Below, one piece after another: positions 23,458-38,900 of a DNA stretch of 64,000 bases. Each line of letters opens with the position of its first letter. The stretch's first letter is position 1. The position numbers and the translations under genes are program-made. The notes beneath the pieces are model-generated. The model was not told where the DNA came from, did not search any database, and saw only the letters and a list, made by a program, of their open reading frames with translations. The stretch comes from Lytechinus pictus (taxonomy: Eukaryota > Echinodermata > Echinoidea > Temnopleuroida > Toxopneustidae), in NCBI RefSeq assembly GCF_037042905.1, contig NC_087261.1, positions 14,520,217 to 14,584,216 on the forward strand, written 5' to 3'.

Positions 23458-25680
23458 ATCACATCACATCACATCACATCACATCAGGTACGGAAATGAA
23501 GGACTTCTCCTGTAGGTTTTCCGATCTTAACTTCCGGTAATTGACGATTATCTAGACAGTTTAAACTTGAGAGACTTCACGTGCGTTGAGAAATGGAGGT
23601 TTTAAATCTTTCCCCCCACCAAAATTTATCCAAACGATGTTTAAACATTTCCACTGATTTTGCTTCCACTACTTCTGTAGGCAGTTTGTTCCAGTCAGAA
23701 ATTACTCTTTGACTAAAAAATTTGCTCCTAAGTTCCAACCGGGATCGTCCTGTGAAGAGCTTGAACTTGTGACCTCTAGTTGCTGAATGGATTGCTGGTG
23801 TGAAAAATATATCACTCGAGATCCCAAACTTTCCATTTAACAGTTTGTACACAGTAATCATATCTCCTCTTCGTCTTCTGTAAAACAGTGAGTGAAGGTT
23901 TAGTCTCTGTAGACGTTGCTCATACGGTAAGCTCTGGAGACCAGGAATCATGCGAGTAGCTCTCCTTTGCACCTTCTCTACTTTGTCTGCATCCATTTTG
24001 AATCTCACATGCCATAAAATGTTTCCATATTCCAGATGAGGTCGAACCAGAGATACAAACAAAATTGGTAATATTTCAGGGGTTATTTGAGAAAAAGTCC
24101 TGTGTATTATTCCAAGTATTTGGTTAGCTTTCAGAACAGCTGCTGAGACATGTTGGTGAAAATTGAGCTCTTCATCCATAATAACACCGAGATCTTTTTC
24201 CTGCTTACATGGTTCTAATTCATCTCCATTCATAGTATACACACTTCTTGAATTGTTCTTTCCAATATGTAGAACCTTGCATTTCTTAGTATTAAACTTA
24301 AGTTGCCAGGTTTCACTCCATTCGACAGCATGAGTAAGATCTGCTTGAAGAGTCTTTTGTTTAACATCAGAGCTAACATCACCGATGATTTTGGTATCGT
24401 CGGCAAATATATACACAGAATTGTCCAAAATATTAGGTAAATCATTTATAAAGATGACAAAGAGAATGGGTCCTAACACGCTCCCTTGCGGAATTCCGCT
24501 GCTTACTTGACTCCAATCAGAACTTTCACCGTTGATAGTCACTCTCTGTTCCCTTCCTGTTACAAAGGCTCTTATCCAAGCATGTAATTTTCCAACTATA
24601 CCATATGACATTAATTTCTTGAGAAGCCTTTCATGAGGAACAGAGTCAAATGCTTTACAAAAGTCTAAATAAATGACATCTATAGGAATTCCAGCATCAA
24701 GTTTGCCTGTCATTTCTTCCATTGCACATAAAAGTTGTGTCATACAGGACCAATTTGGAGTAAATCCATGTTGACAGTTTGAAAGCAAACAATGATCCAT
24801 CAGATGTTGCATCACTATATCACGAATTAAACCCTCCATCACTTTTCCAACCACTGAGGTTAAACTTATTGGTCTATAGTTTTCAATGTTCTTCTTGCTT
24901 CCCTTTTTGTGTAGCGGAGTTATGTTTCCGACTTTCCAATCACCAGGAAGCATGCCTTCATCAAATGACTTCTCAAAAATGATTTGTAGTGGAACAGAAA
25001 TGGAACGTGCAGTTTCCTTCAACAGTCTTGGATGCATTTCGTCTGGACCTGGAGATTTGCTTCCATTCAGTTTAAGAACTTTCTTTTCTACCTTTTCTTT
25101 AGTAATAATTACATCAGATAGTGGTGGACCAGAGTATTGCCAATTTATATCTGGCATAAAATACAAATTCTCATTGACAAAAACGCTTGAAAAGAAGTCA
25201 TTAAGAAGTTTTGCCTTTTCTATGTCTGAACTTATGACTTTTCCCTCTGAGTTTACTAGATCACTTATTCCAGGTCTTGATTTTATTTTCCTGTTGGCAT
25301 ACTTCCAAAATTTCTTCGGGTTTGAGGCTACCTCCTTAGCTAGTGATCCTTCATACTCAATACAGTCCTGTCTGGTGACTTGTCTCAAATGATTACGTAT
25401 CCTTTTGTATTTAGCATGATCAATAATACTTTCAGTGTTTACATACATCTTCCATGCTTTTTTCTTCTTGCTGGATAACCTCAATGCTTCTTTCGATATA
25501 TATGGGCTCCTACGTTGCTTCGAGTCTCTTATCTGGCAAGGAGGCACGCATTCCTGAACAAAAGTAAGGAATATATCTTTGAAGAGTTTCCAGGCATCAC
25601 AGCATGTCCTGTCTACTAAAAGTTCACTCCACTTAATATCACTGAGAAGATAATTGAGTTTCTCATAATCTCCTTTTTGT
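23458..25680 (-). mobile_element. CR1/L2-group LINE, 5'-truncated, reverse transcriptase frame intact
   Basis: One frame of about 702 codons runs without a stop from about 25680 to its TGA-type end at 23577. It starts inside the linker after the endonuclease (NPKKFWKYANRKIKSRPG at about residues 122-139). It then has SPGPDE (211-216), YLDFCKAFDS (about 339-348), GIPQGSVLGPILF (about 397-409) and the catalytic FADD (427-430). The C terminus has FFSQRVISDWNKLP. A 3' UTR of about 90 bp ends in five or six GATGT units (23458-23486), the short microsatellite tail typical of CR1/L2-type elements and unlike poly(A). No start ATG or endonuclease is present, so the copy is dead on arrival but looks young. 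Confidence 0.9.
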
Positions 25681-25786
25681 GTCAATCACACACAAAACAA
25701 ATGGGCTTCTGACCTCAAATTTTGGGTGGAAAAAATCATGCTTTTGTTGGTGTTGTTTCTTTTGTCCTTTTGCAAATCTGTTATTG
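25681..25786 (+). repeat. ~105-bp direct repeat, copy 1 (abuts the LINE 5' end)
   Basis: The sequence from GTCAATCACACACAAAAC to CTTTTGTCCTTTTGCAAA is repeated almost identically at 26329-26432. Copy 1 begins exactly where the CR1-type LINE frame ends, and copy 2 lies inside the element at 26059-26496. Confidence 0.85.
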
Positions 25787-26058
25787 CATTTGCAATGATT
25801 TCAATGAAACGGACCCCTCATTGACATTGGGCCTCAACTCAAACTGATCTGAATTATCTTTTTGTGTGTTCTGAACTTCGAAGTTCGAGACTTCTCACAA
25901 GTACGATGATAGTTGATACACCAAGTCACCAACCTTGTGGATTGATGATGTTTGTTCGGATGGGGGGCCGGGTGTCTGGACACTTTGAAAATTTGAACTT
26001 GTCTTAGCCTTCTTTTCGTCTTTGGATTAGGGCCTAGGCCCTAGGCCTACACTAAAAA

Positions 26059-26496
26059 CAGTAGAGGCGCACGGCCAATATTGGAGACTGTCTCCAATGT
26101 GGGAGATTATCTCCAATATCAGAGACTTTTGTAAAGAATTTGGGTATCCAATTTCAGAGACAGTCTCCAGTTTTGGAGTCCAATTTCCTTTGTTTACATT
26201 TGCTGCAAAAGGATTAACTTGGCGGCAAATAAAAATGTGATAAGCAGATTCCTCACGAAAAATTATCCCTTTTCACCGTCTACTTTAAAAATTCACCGTC
26301 TACTTTTGTTTTGATAAGGATTTTTGTTGTCAATCACACACAAAACAAATGGGCTTCTGACCTCAAATTTTGGGTGGAAAAAATCATGCTTTTGTTGGTG
26401 TTGTTTCTTTTGTCCTTTTGCAAAGCAAGTCTCCAATGTGGGAGATTGTCTCCCCTATTGGAGAGAGTCTCCCATATTGGCCGTGTGCCTCTACTG
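26059..26496. repeat. TIR element rich in GGAGA(C/T)TGTCTCC motifs
   Basis: CAGTAGAGGCGCACGGCC at the left and GGCCGTGTGCCTCTACTG at the right are inverted repeats, and about 26 of 29 terminal positions agree. Inside, palindromic GGAGACTGTCTCC-like motifs recur near both ends. Copy 2 of the 105-bp direct repeat (26329-26432) is embedded. AAAAA flanks both ends and could be a 5-bp target duplication or chance. Confidence 0.65.
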
Positions 26497-26776
26497 AAAA
26501 ATAATATAATTCAATAATAGAATATAGATCTAGTCTAACGTTAGATCTCTCTAACGTTAGACTTAGACATTTTGTTTTCTAGATCTAAACTTCTAACTTT
26601 TTAATTTTATGCCAAATTCAAGAGTGGAAATAATATCGCCAGCAGCTACATGTAGGTGAGCAGTAACTTAACCAGCACTGTCAATGTCACTGTCACTTAA
26701 CTAAGTCTAAGCAATAAAAATAATAGCAGTGGCTAGATCTACAGAGTACAGTACACTAGGCTGTAGACAGCTGGCA

Positions 26777-26845
26777 GCCGTCTGTTTCGAGGAGTTTTTT
26801 AACAATTTTAAAATGTTTTTAAATTTCTCCTCGTACACAGACGGC
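26777..26845. repeat. Inverted repeat around an AT-rich loop
   Basis: GCCGTCTGTTTCGAGGAG pairs with CTCCTCGTACACAGACGGC across about 32 bases of AT-rich sequence. Confidence 0.6.
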
Positions 26846-27140
26846 TCGCGATCGTGCAGCCGCCATTAGGGGGTAAACAATGCACAATTCCCCCGACAGG
26901 GCTCATCGATTTTTGTCTTTATATCATAAGAATATATAAAAAGAACTGGACCAAAATAAAGATTATTATTCCGTTTTGACCTGAAATGCACCAAAAAGGG
27001 GGAAAAAAAAACTTAAAAGGACAAAAACAGTGACTTCGGCTGTCGCGCAACTCCCACTTCCCTGGTTTATCCGAACTTAATACATAAACATGGCCATTGA
27101 GTCCCTGTACAGATCAAGTTAGAACTTCAGCCTCTTTAAT

Positions 27141-27205
27141 TTGTGAGTGGAGCCAACGGAGTTCAGCGGAACAACCAATATAACAGAGACCGAAGCTTTT
27201 GGTCT
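27141..27205. repeat. ~65-bp repeat shared with 58362-58426
   Basis: GAGTGGAGCCAACGGAGTTC, GCGGAACAACCAA and GAAGCTTTTGGTCTA occur in the same order and spacing at both loci. Confidence 0.6.
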
Positions 27206-28395
27206 ATGGCTACACTGGCAACTTTATTCCATGATAATGCATACGGCCATGCCATGCGTCTTGAGCTCGCCCCCAATTTCCCCAAAAGGTGGTTAGGCCT
27301 ACGCTTTTTCAATTTTATTTCAGTTTAACTTTTTAAGATACAATATCTCCACTCAGTTGAACAGAGCTGAGAGGAGAGATTGTGAAATTTGTATCATTTT
27401 GTCATTTTTGAAGCTAAACGCTCTAGACTAGTCACTAGATCTCTATTGAAAAAGTGAGCGCAATAGCACATGTAGACTAGATCTAGACCTAGATGTAATC
27501 GCGACATCGTGACTGATGAAAAATTGTGAGGTTGGTTGAGGAGGGGGAAGTGGAATAGGACGCAGCGGTACACACAAAGTCAATGAGAGAGACACGTTTC
27601 ATAATTTAAACGTGAATAACTTTGTTATAGACTCTAGGTCTAGACCTAGATCTACAGGGGGCTAGATACTTAATTTTGGTCTCATTTTAAAGCATTTTAC
27701 ACCTCTAGATCTATGCACATCATAAGATTATTATGATTTATTATAAATGTAACATAAAAACTGTTAGAAAATGTCAGTTTTTGATATATTTCAATAGATC
27801 TATATCAAAATTACCGGTACTTCATTTGAAAGGGAATTTCATGAGTAATAAAAATCTGGTATGTAATTTAATGGTATGGGAAAAAGAGAGAAAAAAATTG
27901 GTCATCTGAAATATATTAGGGTTCCTAATTTTTCCCTCATAAAATGTGAGCAGTTCACCTTATCTCATTTTTTATGCCATTATTGGAATCCTCATGAAAT
28001 TTCCTTTAAAAAATTAAGTAAACTTTTGTATAGACAGGGTGAATATGGCCACTTTGATACCAGCAGGTGCGCTATCATTGGATTTCGACGATGTAACTAA
28101 ATGAGGCCAGTTCAAAACGCATGACCGTGTATGTACATCTGCATCTACATTCTACAAACAGAATGGCAAAATCTTTATAGGATTTCCTATTAAAGTTAGA
28201 CTAATTTTTTTCTCTCGAACTGGCAGTTGCAAAACTTGATAATAAAAGGGTCATATTTGATGATGTTGTTACATGTAATTATTCTATTATTTTGTCATTA
28301 TTTCACGAATGCAAATTTTACAATTGTAGTTTCACATTTGTTTCACTTCTAGACTAGATCAATATAGATCGGAGAAGTCAAGGAAATCAATCACC
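27206..28395. other. Region upstream of the TEKT2 coding start
   Basis: No coding exon recognised. From about 26520 to 28380 there are many copies of CTAGATCT, TAGATCTAG and CTAACGTTAG palindromes. The acceptor TTTCACTTCTAG at about 28341-28352 and a short leader precede the TEKT2 ATG. Confidence 0.5.
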
Positions 28396-32013
<3,618 letters not shown>

Positions 32014-32695
32014 ACATTTTTATAACCTTATAAAGACTTTCTGTAGTGATGGAGATGTCGAGCTGCATTAGTTTGCTTATGAGGATGATGCATAGTTGGC
32101 ATACCCGATGCAGTTATCCAACATTGATGTTAATCTACCTTCATATGCAGATCAAAAGATCATGTTAATTTGAATCATTATTCATCAGTAAGTGGTGTGC
32201 CATAGTGATATATTTATTTTTCAAAAGAAAAAAGGTGATCAAGTAATTTTGAGGGGCAATCGTCAAGTCTTTGTGATACTGCAATTCAAACTGTACTCTC
32301 ATGCTCATTAGTTTGATATTTCATTCCCAGCAAAAAAAAAAACATTGATTAGATTCAAGTTACACATCAATAATGAACCAACATTGCCTTTACAAGTCAT
32401 GTCGAAAGTGAATTCATATCATAGCCAACATGCAGATAAACAAACCAGCCCCCAAATAAATTATATTATTGTATTCTATTGTCCGTCCATTATATTGCAA
32501 TAGTATAGCAACTTTTGTTATGTAGATATTTGATCGATTCTATAATGAAATTGTATAAAAGTGTAGTAAAAAATATACATCTAAATTATTGCATTTCTCG
32601 TTATTGCATATATTAAAGGACAATTGTGTCTCGTGTCATCTACGAAACCTACTATCTCATAAAAAGAGAATTGTAATCGATTGCAAATTTGAGGA
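32014..32695. other. TEKT2 3' flank
   Basis: Likely contains the TEKT2 3' UTR; no poly(A) site could be fixed. No other gene or clear repeat was seen. Confidence 0.5.
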
Positions 32696-32832
32696 GCGCT
32701 TCACAAAGACTTTTGTTGGTGAGTTTCACCCCCCAAAAATGTTATAAGCTATTGAAAATCTTGTAAATCTGATTTGCCGAGAGTATATAAATGGGTAAAA
32801 ATCACTGACAAAACTCTTTGTGAAATGTTCCC
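32696..32832. repeat. Palindromic MITE
   Basis: GCGCTTCACAAAGACTTTTGTTGGTGA pairs roughly with TCACTGACAAAACTCTTTGTGAAATG. It belongs to the group with TTTCACAAAG-like ends found repeatedly in the window. Confidence 0.55.
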
Positions 32833-32984
32833 TTATCCAGAGCAAGAGAAGTACTTCAACGTTTCTGTATATATTTGATTGATTCTATGGCATGTTTTAT
32901 TTCATGTATACATATATTGCACTACACAAATAAACTTTTTAAATGATAATGGAGGATGTGTTTCATTTGTAATCCTTTGGTACC

Positions 32985-33130
32985 ATGTCCGGGGGGAGAG
33001 GGGGGGGGGGTTACTGTCATTATCATTACATTGTGGAAACTATTCTTGTACATTGATTTTCAAAATGGACCCTAAACGATTATCACCATTTGATCTTGGG
33101 CCCAATCGTAGAGTACCCTGAACAAGTATT
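32985..33130. repeat. Fragment of the CCCTAAAC-motif repeat family
   Basis: A GTACCATGTCC start and G run are followed by GGACCCTAAACGATTATC and ACCCTGAACAAGTAT, resembling the element at 997-1484. Confidence 0.4.
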
Positions 33131-33339
33131 TTTTTGTGTGTATTCCCACCTCAAATTATGCCTTGAGTATACTGTTTTCTTAATATGATATATACATCTC
33201 TCTCCCATGATCGACAATAATCAATGTTCAGCATAATTTTTAAATTCAATCATTTATTGCATATAAAATATACATAATATAAATAGACACTTCAATGAAA
33301 ACACACATAGTATATGATAAATTCCAAGGTGTATTTCTG

Positions 33340-33540
33340 CGGTGGGCCCAGCCGCCCAGTCATATAAAGAGCTGTGATAGAATGATTAAGCAAACTCAAA
33401 TTGCAAAAGATCTCAATTTCTCTTAACTACACAAATTTGGATAAATTACAATTTGAGTTTGAGTTGATTCTATCACAATTATTTGTGAAACCGGGGTCCC
33501 TCTCTTGACAATATCGCGTATATATATATATATATATAAA
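33340..33540. repeat. Imperfect inverted repeat and (TA)n
   Basis: GAGCTGTGATAGAAT and CAAACTCAAATTG are mirrored by CAATTTGAGTTTGAG and GATTCTATCACAATT, about 130 bp in all. A (TA)n run follows at about 33520-33538. Confidence 0.5.
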
Positions 33541-33646
33541 CAATGTACGGAAGAGTGAAAACACCTTATGAAAATGGTCTTTCACACAGACACTGTATCT
33601 TCAGCTTTAAGATTAGAGCACTACTCTGAAAATCATCTTTATATAT

Positions 33647-34490
33647 CATACACTGAGTTTGTACGACGTCAGATCTATTCATACATGTGTAAAGCTGTAC
33701 ATGTAAATGCCGCATAAATTTATCTCTGAGCGCCAGATATAATCTTGTCATGAAAATGAAACAGTAATTTCCAGGAAACAATGACAGAGATACATAGTGT
33801 CGAAACCCCGGCAACAATATCTTGGAAAAGGACGGAATGTAAATTATTTCAATTTTGTACGGTTGCAAATATCTTACATCAAATCCACTATACATGAAAA
33901 GGCCCAACCTGTAACAGCCGATGTCAATGCTCACATCTCATACACTGAGCTTGTATGATGTCGGAGCTATTTACGCATAAAGCTGAAAATGTCGCATCAA
34001 TATCTCTGAGCGTCATATAATCTTTTCATGAAAATAAAAAGCGATGCTCCCTAGAAAAAAAAATGACATAGGAGGTATCGACACCCCAGCAACAATGGCG
34101 TATTACAGCAGCAACTTCGCAGACACTTTCTAGAACATTGACAGTCTATTGAAAATGCCTGTCAAATCACAATGGAAAGATTAGAAGTTTTTGTCGAAAG
34201 TTGGTGGACTGGTACAGCACATCGTCTAAAGATTCGGACCAGATAAAAAATTGCAAAAATGCAGTTTGTCCAGTACGGCACTGCTGTTTTGATTCACCAA
34301 TTTTTGACAAAGGCTGCTTTGTTCTGAGGGGTTTTTATAGAAAACATCTGCATCGTGATTGCTAAAATTTCCTAATAACTTGGGAAGGACGGAATGTAAA
34401 TTATTTCAATTTTGCAGCGTTTCAAATATAATACATCAAATCCACTATACATGAAAGCCCAATGCTCGTAACCTGCAACAGCTGATGCCA
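33647..34490. repeat. Tandem duplication, second unit with ~280-bp extra segment
   Basis: Unit 1 (33647-33937) and unit 2 (33938-34490) share TCATACACTGAG(T/C)TTGTA, ATCTCTGAGCG(C/T)CA, GACGGAATGTAAATTATTTC and ATCAAATCCACTATACATGAAA in the same order. Unit 2 has roughly 280 additional bases between about 34100 and 34380. Open frames here look accidental. Confidence 0.7.
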
Positions 34491-34610
34491 CTCATCCAGT
34501 ATGACCAGCAGATGTTATGTAATACTACTGGAAATTATATCCATTGCCTTGTGGTATGGTAAATTCATTTCACTTCCTGGCCTGACACTTGCCCAAGGCG
34601 AAGTAGGCCA

Positions 34611-34751
34611 GGGCCTGTTTCATAAAGACTTGTTATAGTAACATATTCACAATTTATATGACAAATCTACTATTAGCCAATCACACTGAATGATTTCAGT
34701 AGCTTTTAAACTGTTATTGCAAATTTGTTATAACAGTTTTAATGAAACAGG
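34611..34751. repeat. Palindromic MITE, ~140 bp
   Basis: CCTGTTTCATAAAGACTTGTTATAG pairs with TTGTTATAACAGTTTTAATGAAACAGG. The centre has TAGCCAATCACA. Confidence 0.7.
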
Positions 34752-34876
34752 TTTCCTGATCAAAGAAATTCTCTCTGGTACATCAAGTTTGCTCTCCCCA
34801 CAAAGAAGTCTCTATTGCATGTATGCTTTTCACAAAGTCTGCGGTCAGCAGATAAATATCCACTCCCCGTGAAAGC

Positions 34877-35933
34877 TGGACCCTGTCTTACAATGAGTTC
34901 CCATTGATCCGATCATCCTCAACTACCGGTACATGGAAATCTGTCAATGCCATAATTTTTTTCTCCTGGAAATTTGTGCAATGTCCTTTGCAAACAAAGA
35001 GAAGCACACTGAATTTTCAAGAAAACAATAAATGTATGAATATACATTATAGTTAGAAAATATTTTGAACAAACATGCATAATAGATGTTGACTTTGCTG
35101 GCTTTCCTTAGTTGTTGATCGGATCGATGGCAATTCCTTGTAAGACAAGGCCCTGGGCCCCGTCTTACATAGAGCTACGATTGATCCAATCAACCGCAAC
35201 TATGGATGGCCAGCAATGTCAACATCTATCATGCATGTTTGTTCAAAATATTTTCTAGCTATGATTTATATTCATGCATTCGTTGTTTTCATGAAAATTG
35301 ACTGTGCTTCTCTTTGTTTACAAAGCACATTGTGTAAATTTCCTGTAGAAGAAATTATGACACTGATGGATTTCCATACAGTTACAATTGATTGGATCAA
35401 TAGTAACTCTTTGTAAGATGGGGCCCTGGGGCCCGTCTTACAAAGAGTTACGATTTATCCAAGCAATCGTAACTCTATGGAAGTCCATCAGTGTCATAAT
35501 TTCTTCTACAGGAAATTTGTGAAATGTCCTTTGTAAACAAACAAGAACACACCAAATTGTCAAGAAATCAATGAATTTATGGATATACATTCGTATCTAG
35601 AACAAATTTTGAACAAACAGGTATTTTATATGTTGACTTTCCATAGTTGCGACAGGGCCCAGGGCCCCATCTTACAAAGAGTTGCGATTGATCCTATCAA
35701 TGGCAACTATGGAAAGCCATCAACGTCAAAATTTAAAATTACATATTGGTTCAAAATATTTCCAAGAAATTATGTATATTCATACATTAACTGTTTTCTT
35801 GACAATTCAGTCTGCTTCTCTTTGTTTTCAAAGGACATTGTGCAAATGTCCTAAAGAAAAATAATGTCATTGATGGATTTCCATATACATAAGATTGTTC
35901 GGATCAATTGTAACTCTTTGTAAGACGGGGCCT
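34877..35933. repeat. Alternating array of four palindromic MITEs
   Basis: Copies run at about 34877-35154, 35155-35427, 35428-35661 and 35662-35933. Ends read GGGCCCCGTCTTACAAAGAG and the inverse. Using the internal marker TCAGTGTCATAATTT for direction, copies 1 and 3 face one way and 2 and 4 the other. Copy 3 lacks part of its right end. Lone copies lie at 44298-44573 and 48788-49053. The array ends about 35 bases from the DNAAF11 stop codon, so it probably forms part of that gene's 3' UTR. Confidence 0.8.
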
Positions 35934-35967
35934 AGATGTTTAATGTAGGCGAGGGAGATGTCCATCA

Positions 35968-38900
35968 TCATATTAAAGGTGGTACGTCGGGATCATCTAT
36001 GAAGTCATCGCTGTTGTTTCTCTCTTCCACTGTCTTTTGTAGCGGCTCCATGGTGGTTGGTTTCGTCACCATCAGATCAACGCGTCTCCCGCTGTTGGGA
36101 TCGATCTCAAGCTTCTTCCTGCAAGCAATTTGAGAACAATTTATGATCAATTTATGATCAGTTATTATAAGTTTGGGATTGCTGAGTGGAATTTGAGGTT
36201 TATGGGTTTAACAGTTATGCATGAGTGAACAGGGTGGCATTTCAACAACAGTTTCATCCGACAAGTTGTCAGATCTGACAATTTTCCTCGATTTTGATTG
36301 GCTGAGAAGCACTATTACTATGGCAATAGTCAGATAAAACAGGAGCGTTTCATGAAAGGACTTGTCGGACGTTTAATCCAACAGTTACTATAGGAACAAT
36401 GCCTCTCAGCTAATCAGAATAGAGGAAAGATGTCAGATCTGTCAACTTGTCGGTCAAAAATGTAGATGAAACATCAACTTGTCGGACATCCGTCAAATCC
36501 TTTGATGAAAACTTGTGAGGAATTGGGATGAATTTGACAATTTTTTGCCAGGCAATCATCATCTAAGAATATTATGTCAGTGGGTTTTATATTTTAGTGT
36601 GAATATTAAGCTATATTTGTGTATGCATCTATGAACAGGTTTCGAATATGATCTAATTCATGCTCAATGCTATATCATTCCTTTCATACTAGAAACATAA
36701 AACTTACTCTACTCTTGATATCTTGCTGTCCTCATTCCTGACAGTACTTGGTTTTGTTGAGGACTTCTTTGGTCGGATATATTCCTTAGCCTGAGAGATA
36801 AAAATATGCATTAGATTAGTTTATGAAATCATGTTTCTGAGTAATGCAAAGGGGAGGTTAGAAGTCAGGGTTACTAGCTTGTCTTCTAGCTGACCAGGCT
36901 CCCTTTGGGGATGACAACCCTAGCTTGCATCCGTACGGGCTGTAAGGGGGAAACCCTGTTTCAATCCCCGGAGCATGTGGCTTCGGCCCCTGGCTATATT
37001 TGGTTTGGGTTGACTGCCCATTCCATCTAATTACCATTGTCACATTATTTAATTATGGTTTATTAAGTGGCAGTCATGGACCTTTTCTCATCATTTTATG
37101 ATGGCAAAATCAGGCCCAATTAAATAAAAAAAAATTAGGGTGTGAAGTGCACCTACAAAATAGTGCGTAACTTTGGAACTGCAAACATGAACATTACAAA
37201 ATTAATTTTGCTTCAAAAGTTGCACGATTCGTAACAGAAAAAACAAAACAAAAACAAAACATGAAAACAAGGCAAGAACTTTCACAATACTGATATATCA
37301 TGAAAATCATTGAAGGGGTCTAAATATGCCCCTCCTTCAAAATTGCATGTCAAACAAAAATTACCCTGAACGTTGAATCAAATGAGAATCAATTATATGA
37401 CATAAGGAGCCAATATGATCCTCAGACAATCCCTCAACCATGGTCCAATAACATACCTTTGGCATCTTGATGAGTAGGTGACCGGTGGTTTGAGATCTTT
37501 TAGCTTCACTAGTATCAGGCATCACCTCTTCAACCAAGGTTAACTGCAAAACCTAAAAAATGATAATAATAAGCAAAGATACGTTCAGTGAAAATAAAAC
37601 AATTGTTAATTTGAAAATAATAGTAAATTAAATGTAAATTTCAGGGAAATGTCTCATGAAGCATCTTTTCAATGATTTTCACTGACAAACTTCCTCTCAG
37701 CCAATCAGATGCCAGGATATCAGTAGCTTATAACAGTTGGCAGTGCCATCCCTAATGGAATAAAATGCTCCACAGATTACACACATCCTGTCCAAGAACA
37801 TTGTTAATGTTAGCTCCCAAGGATTTTCTTCACAGAAGTATGTTTACAGAAGTACTGAAAGAATGAATTCACATGCTGATCTTTCGACACAAATCCACCC
37901 GATACTACCAACGCAGAACCCCTACACAAATTGTGGATTATGTAACATGTTCTGCAACACTTGGACAATGCTCTTGCAAGCGATAGACTAGGTAAGTAAG
38001 TAAAACTTGGGGCAAACTTAATTCTATCTTACTGAAAGCTATTTTATATCAATATTCATTTAATACAATTATGCTTATGGGATATTTTGTTAATAATCTT
38101 TCAGTAACTTGAAAACTGTAAGTTGTTGCATTGACCCCTCGAGGTACATAGAAGAGTACCGGTTATCTCATTTTGATCTTCAAATTGGCAACAATTTTTT
38201 ACTACTTTAAAAAAAAAAATGGATATAACATGAATCACAATTGATGATTAAAGACAAATTCTGCCAAATTACATTTTTAAATCAACACTTTGTGGTATTC
38301 ATCAAGTTTGTACAAAAGGTTATCTTGAGTAAAACGTCTTTTATTCAATAATGACACCGCATACTCCACAGGGAATGGCAACATTTTTGTAAGTACATTA
38401 TTCTCTTTCTAATCCTATTTAAGAGATATTGGTAGAAATGAAACAATTAATAGGATATTGTGAACACTTGGTCTTACCTTCCCTTTAAGAACTACTTTAA
38501 CATGCGAAGGTTGAACGTCTACGTCAATGAGTGACGTGTCTAGATGCTTGAAACACGCCACATCTAATTCATAGGTGTTCTCATCTTCATTATCCGTCAG
38601 TGTGAAATCAATTCTAAACAAAGAAATCGATGTATGATTTATCAATTAATATAATAGTCACAACATTGATTTTCATTCTCACATTTTTCACAAATTATCT
38701 TGGAAAATTAAAAAATCTTCAGATCAGTTTTGATGTTGGAACCACAAAATGGCAAAAGGTTTTTGATCTTTTATCTTCTTCTAGTGTGAGCACTGCTTCC
38801 AGGTGTTGAAGATGAATTCACTGGTTGGGTGTGTGTATGTGTGGAACTTTTTCACACACTGATATTTAAGTTATTTGGGATTAAATCCTGAATGATATTC

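Noticed and set aside
24779-25392. Open frames on the + strand over the CR1-type LINE
   Set aside because: They are antisense shadows of the reverse transcriptase frame.
33566-33934. 122-codon - strand open frame between TEKT2 and DNAAF11
   Set aside because: It covers one unit of a noncoding tandem duplication and the frame is not kept in the second unit.
36850-37045. Possible SINE or gene piece in DNAAF11 intron 13 (GCATCCGTACGGGCTGTAAGG region)
   Set aside because: No convincing A/B box pair, tail or second copy was found in the window.
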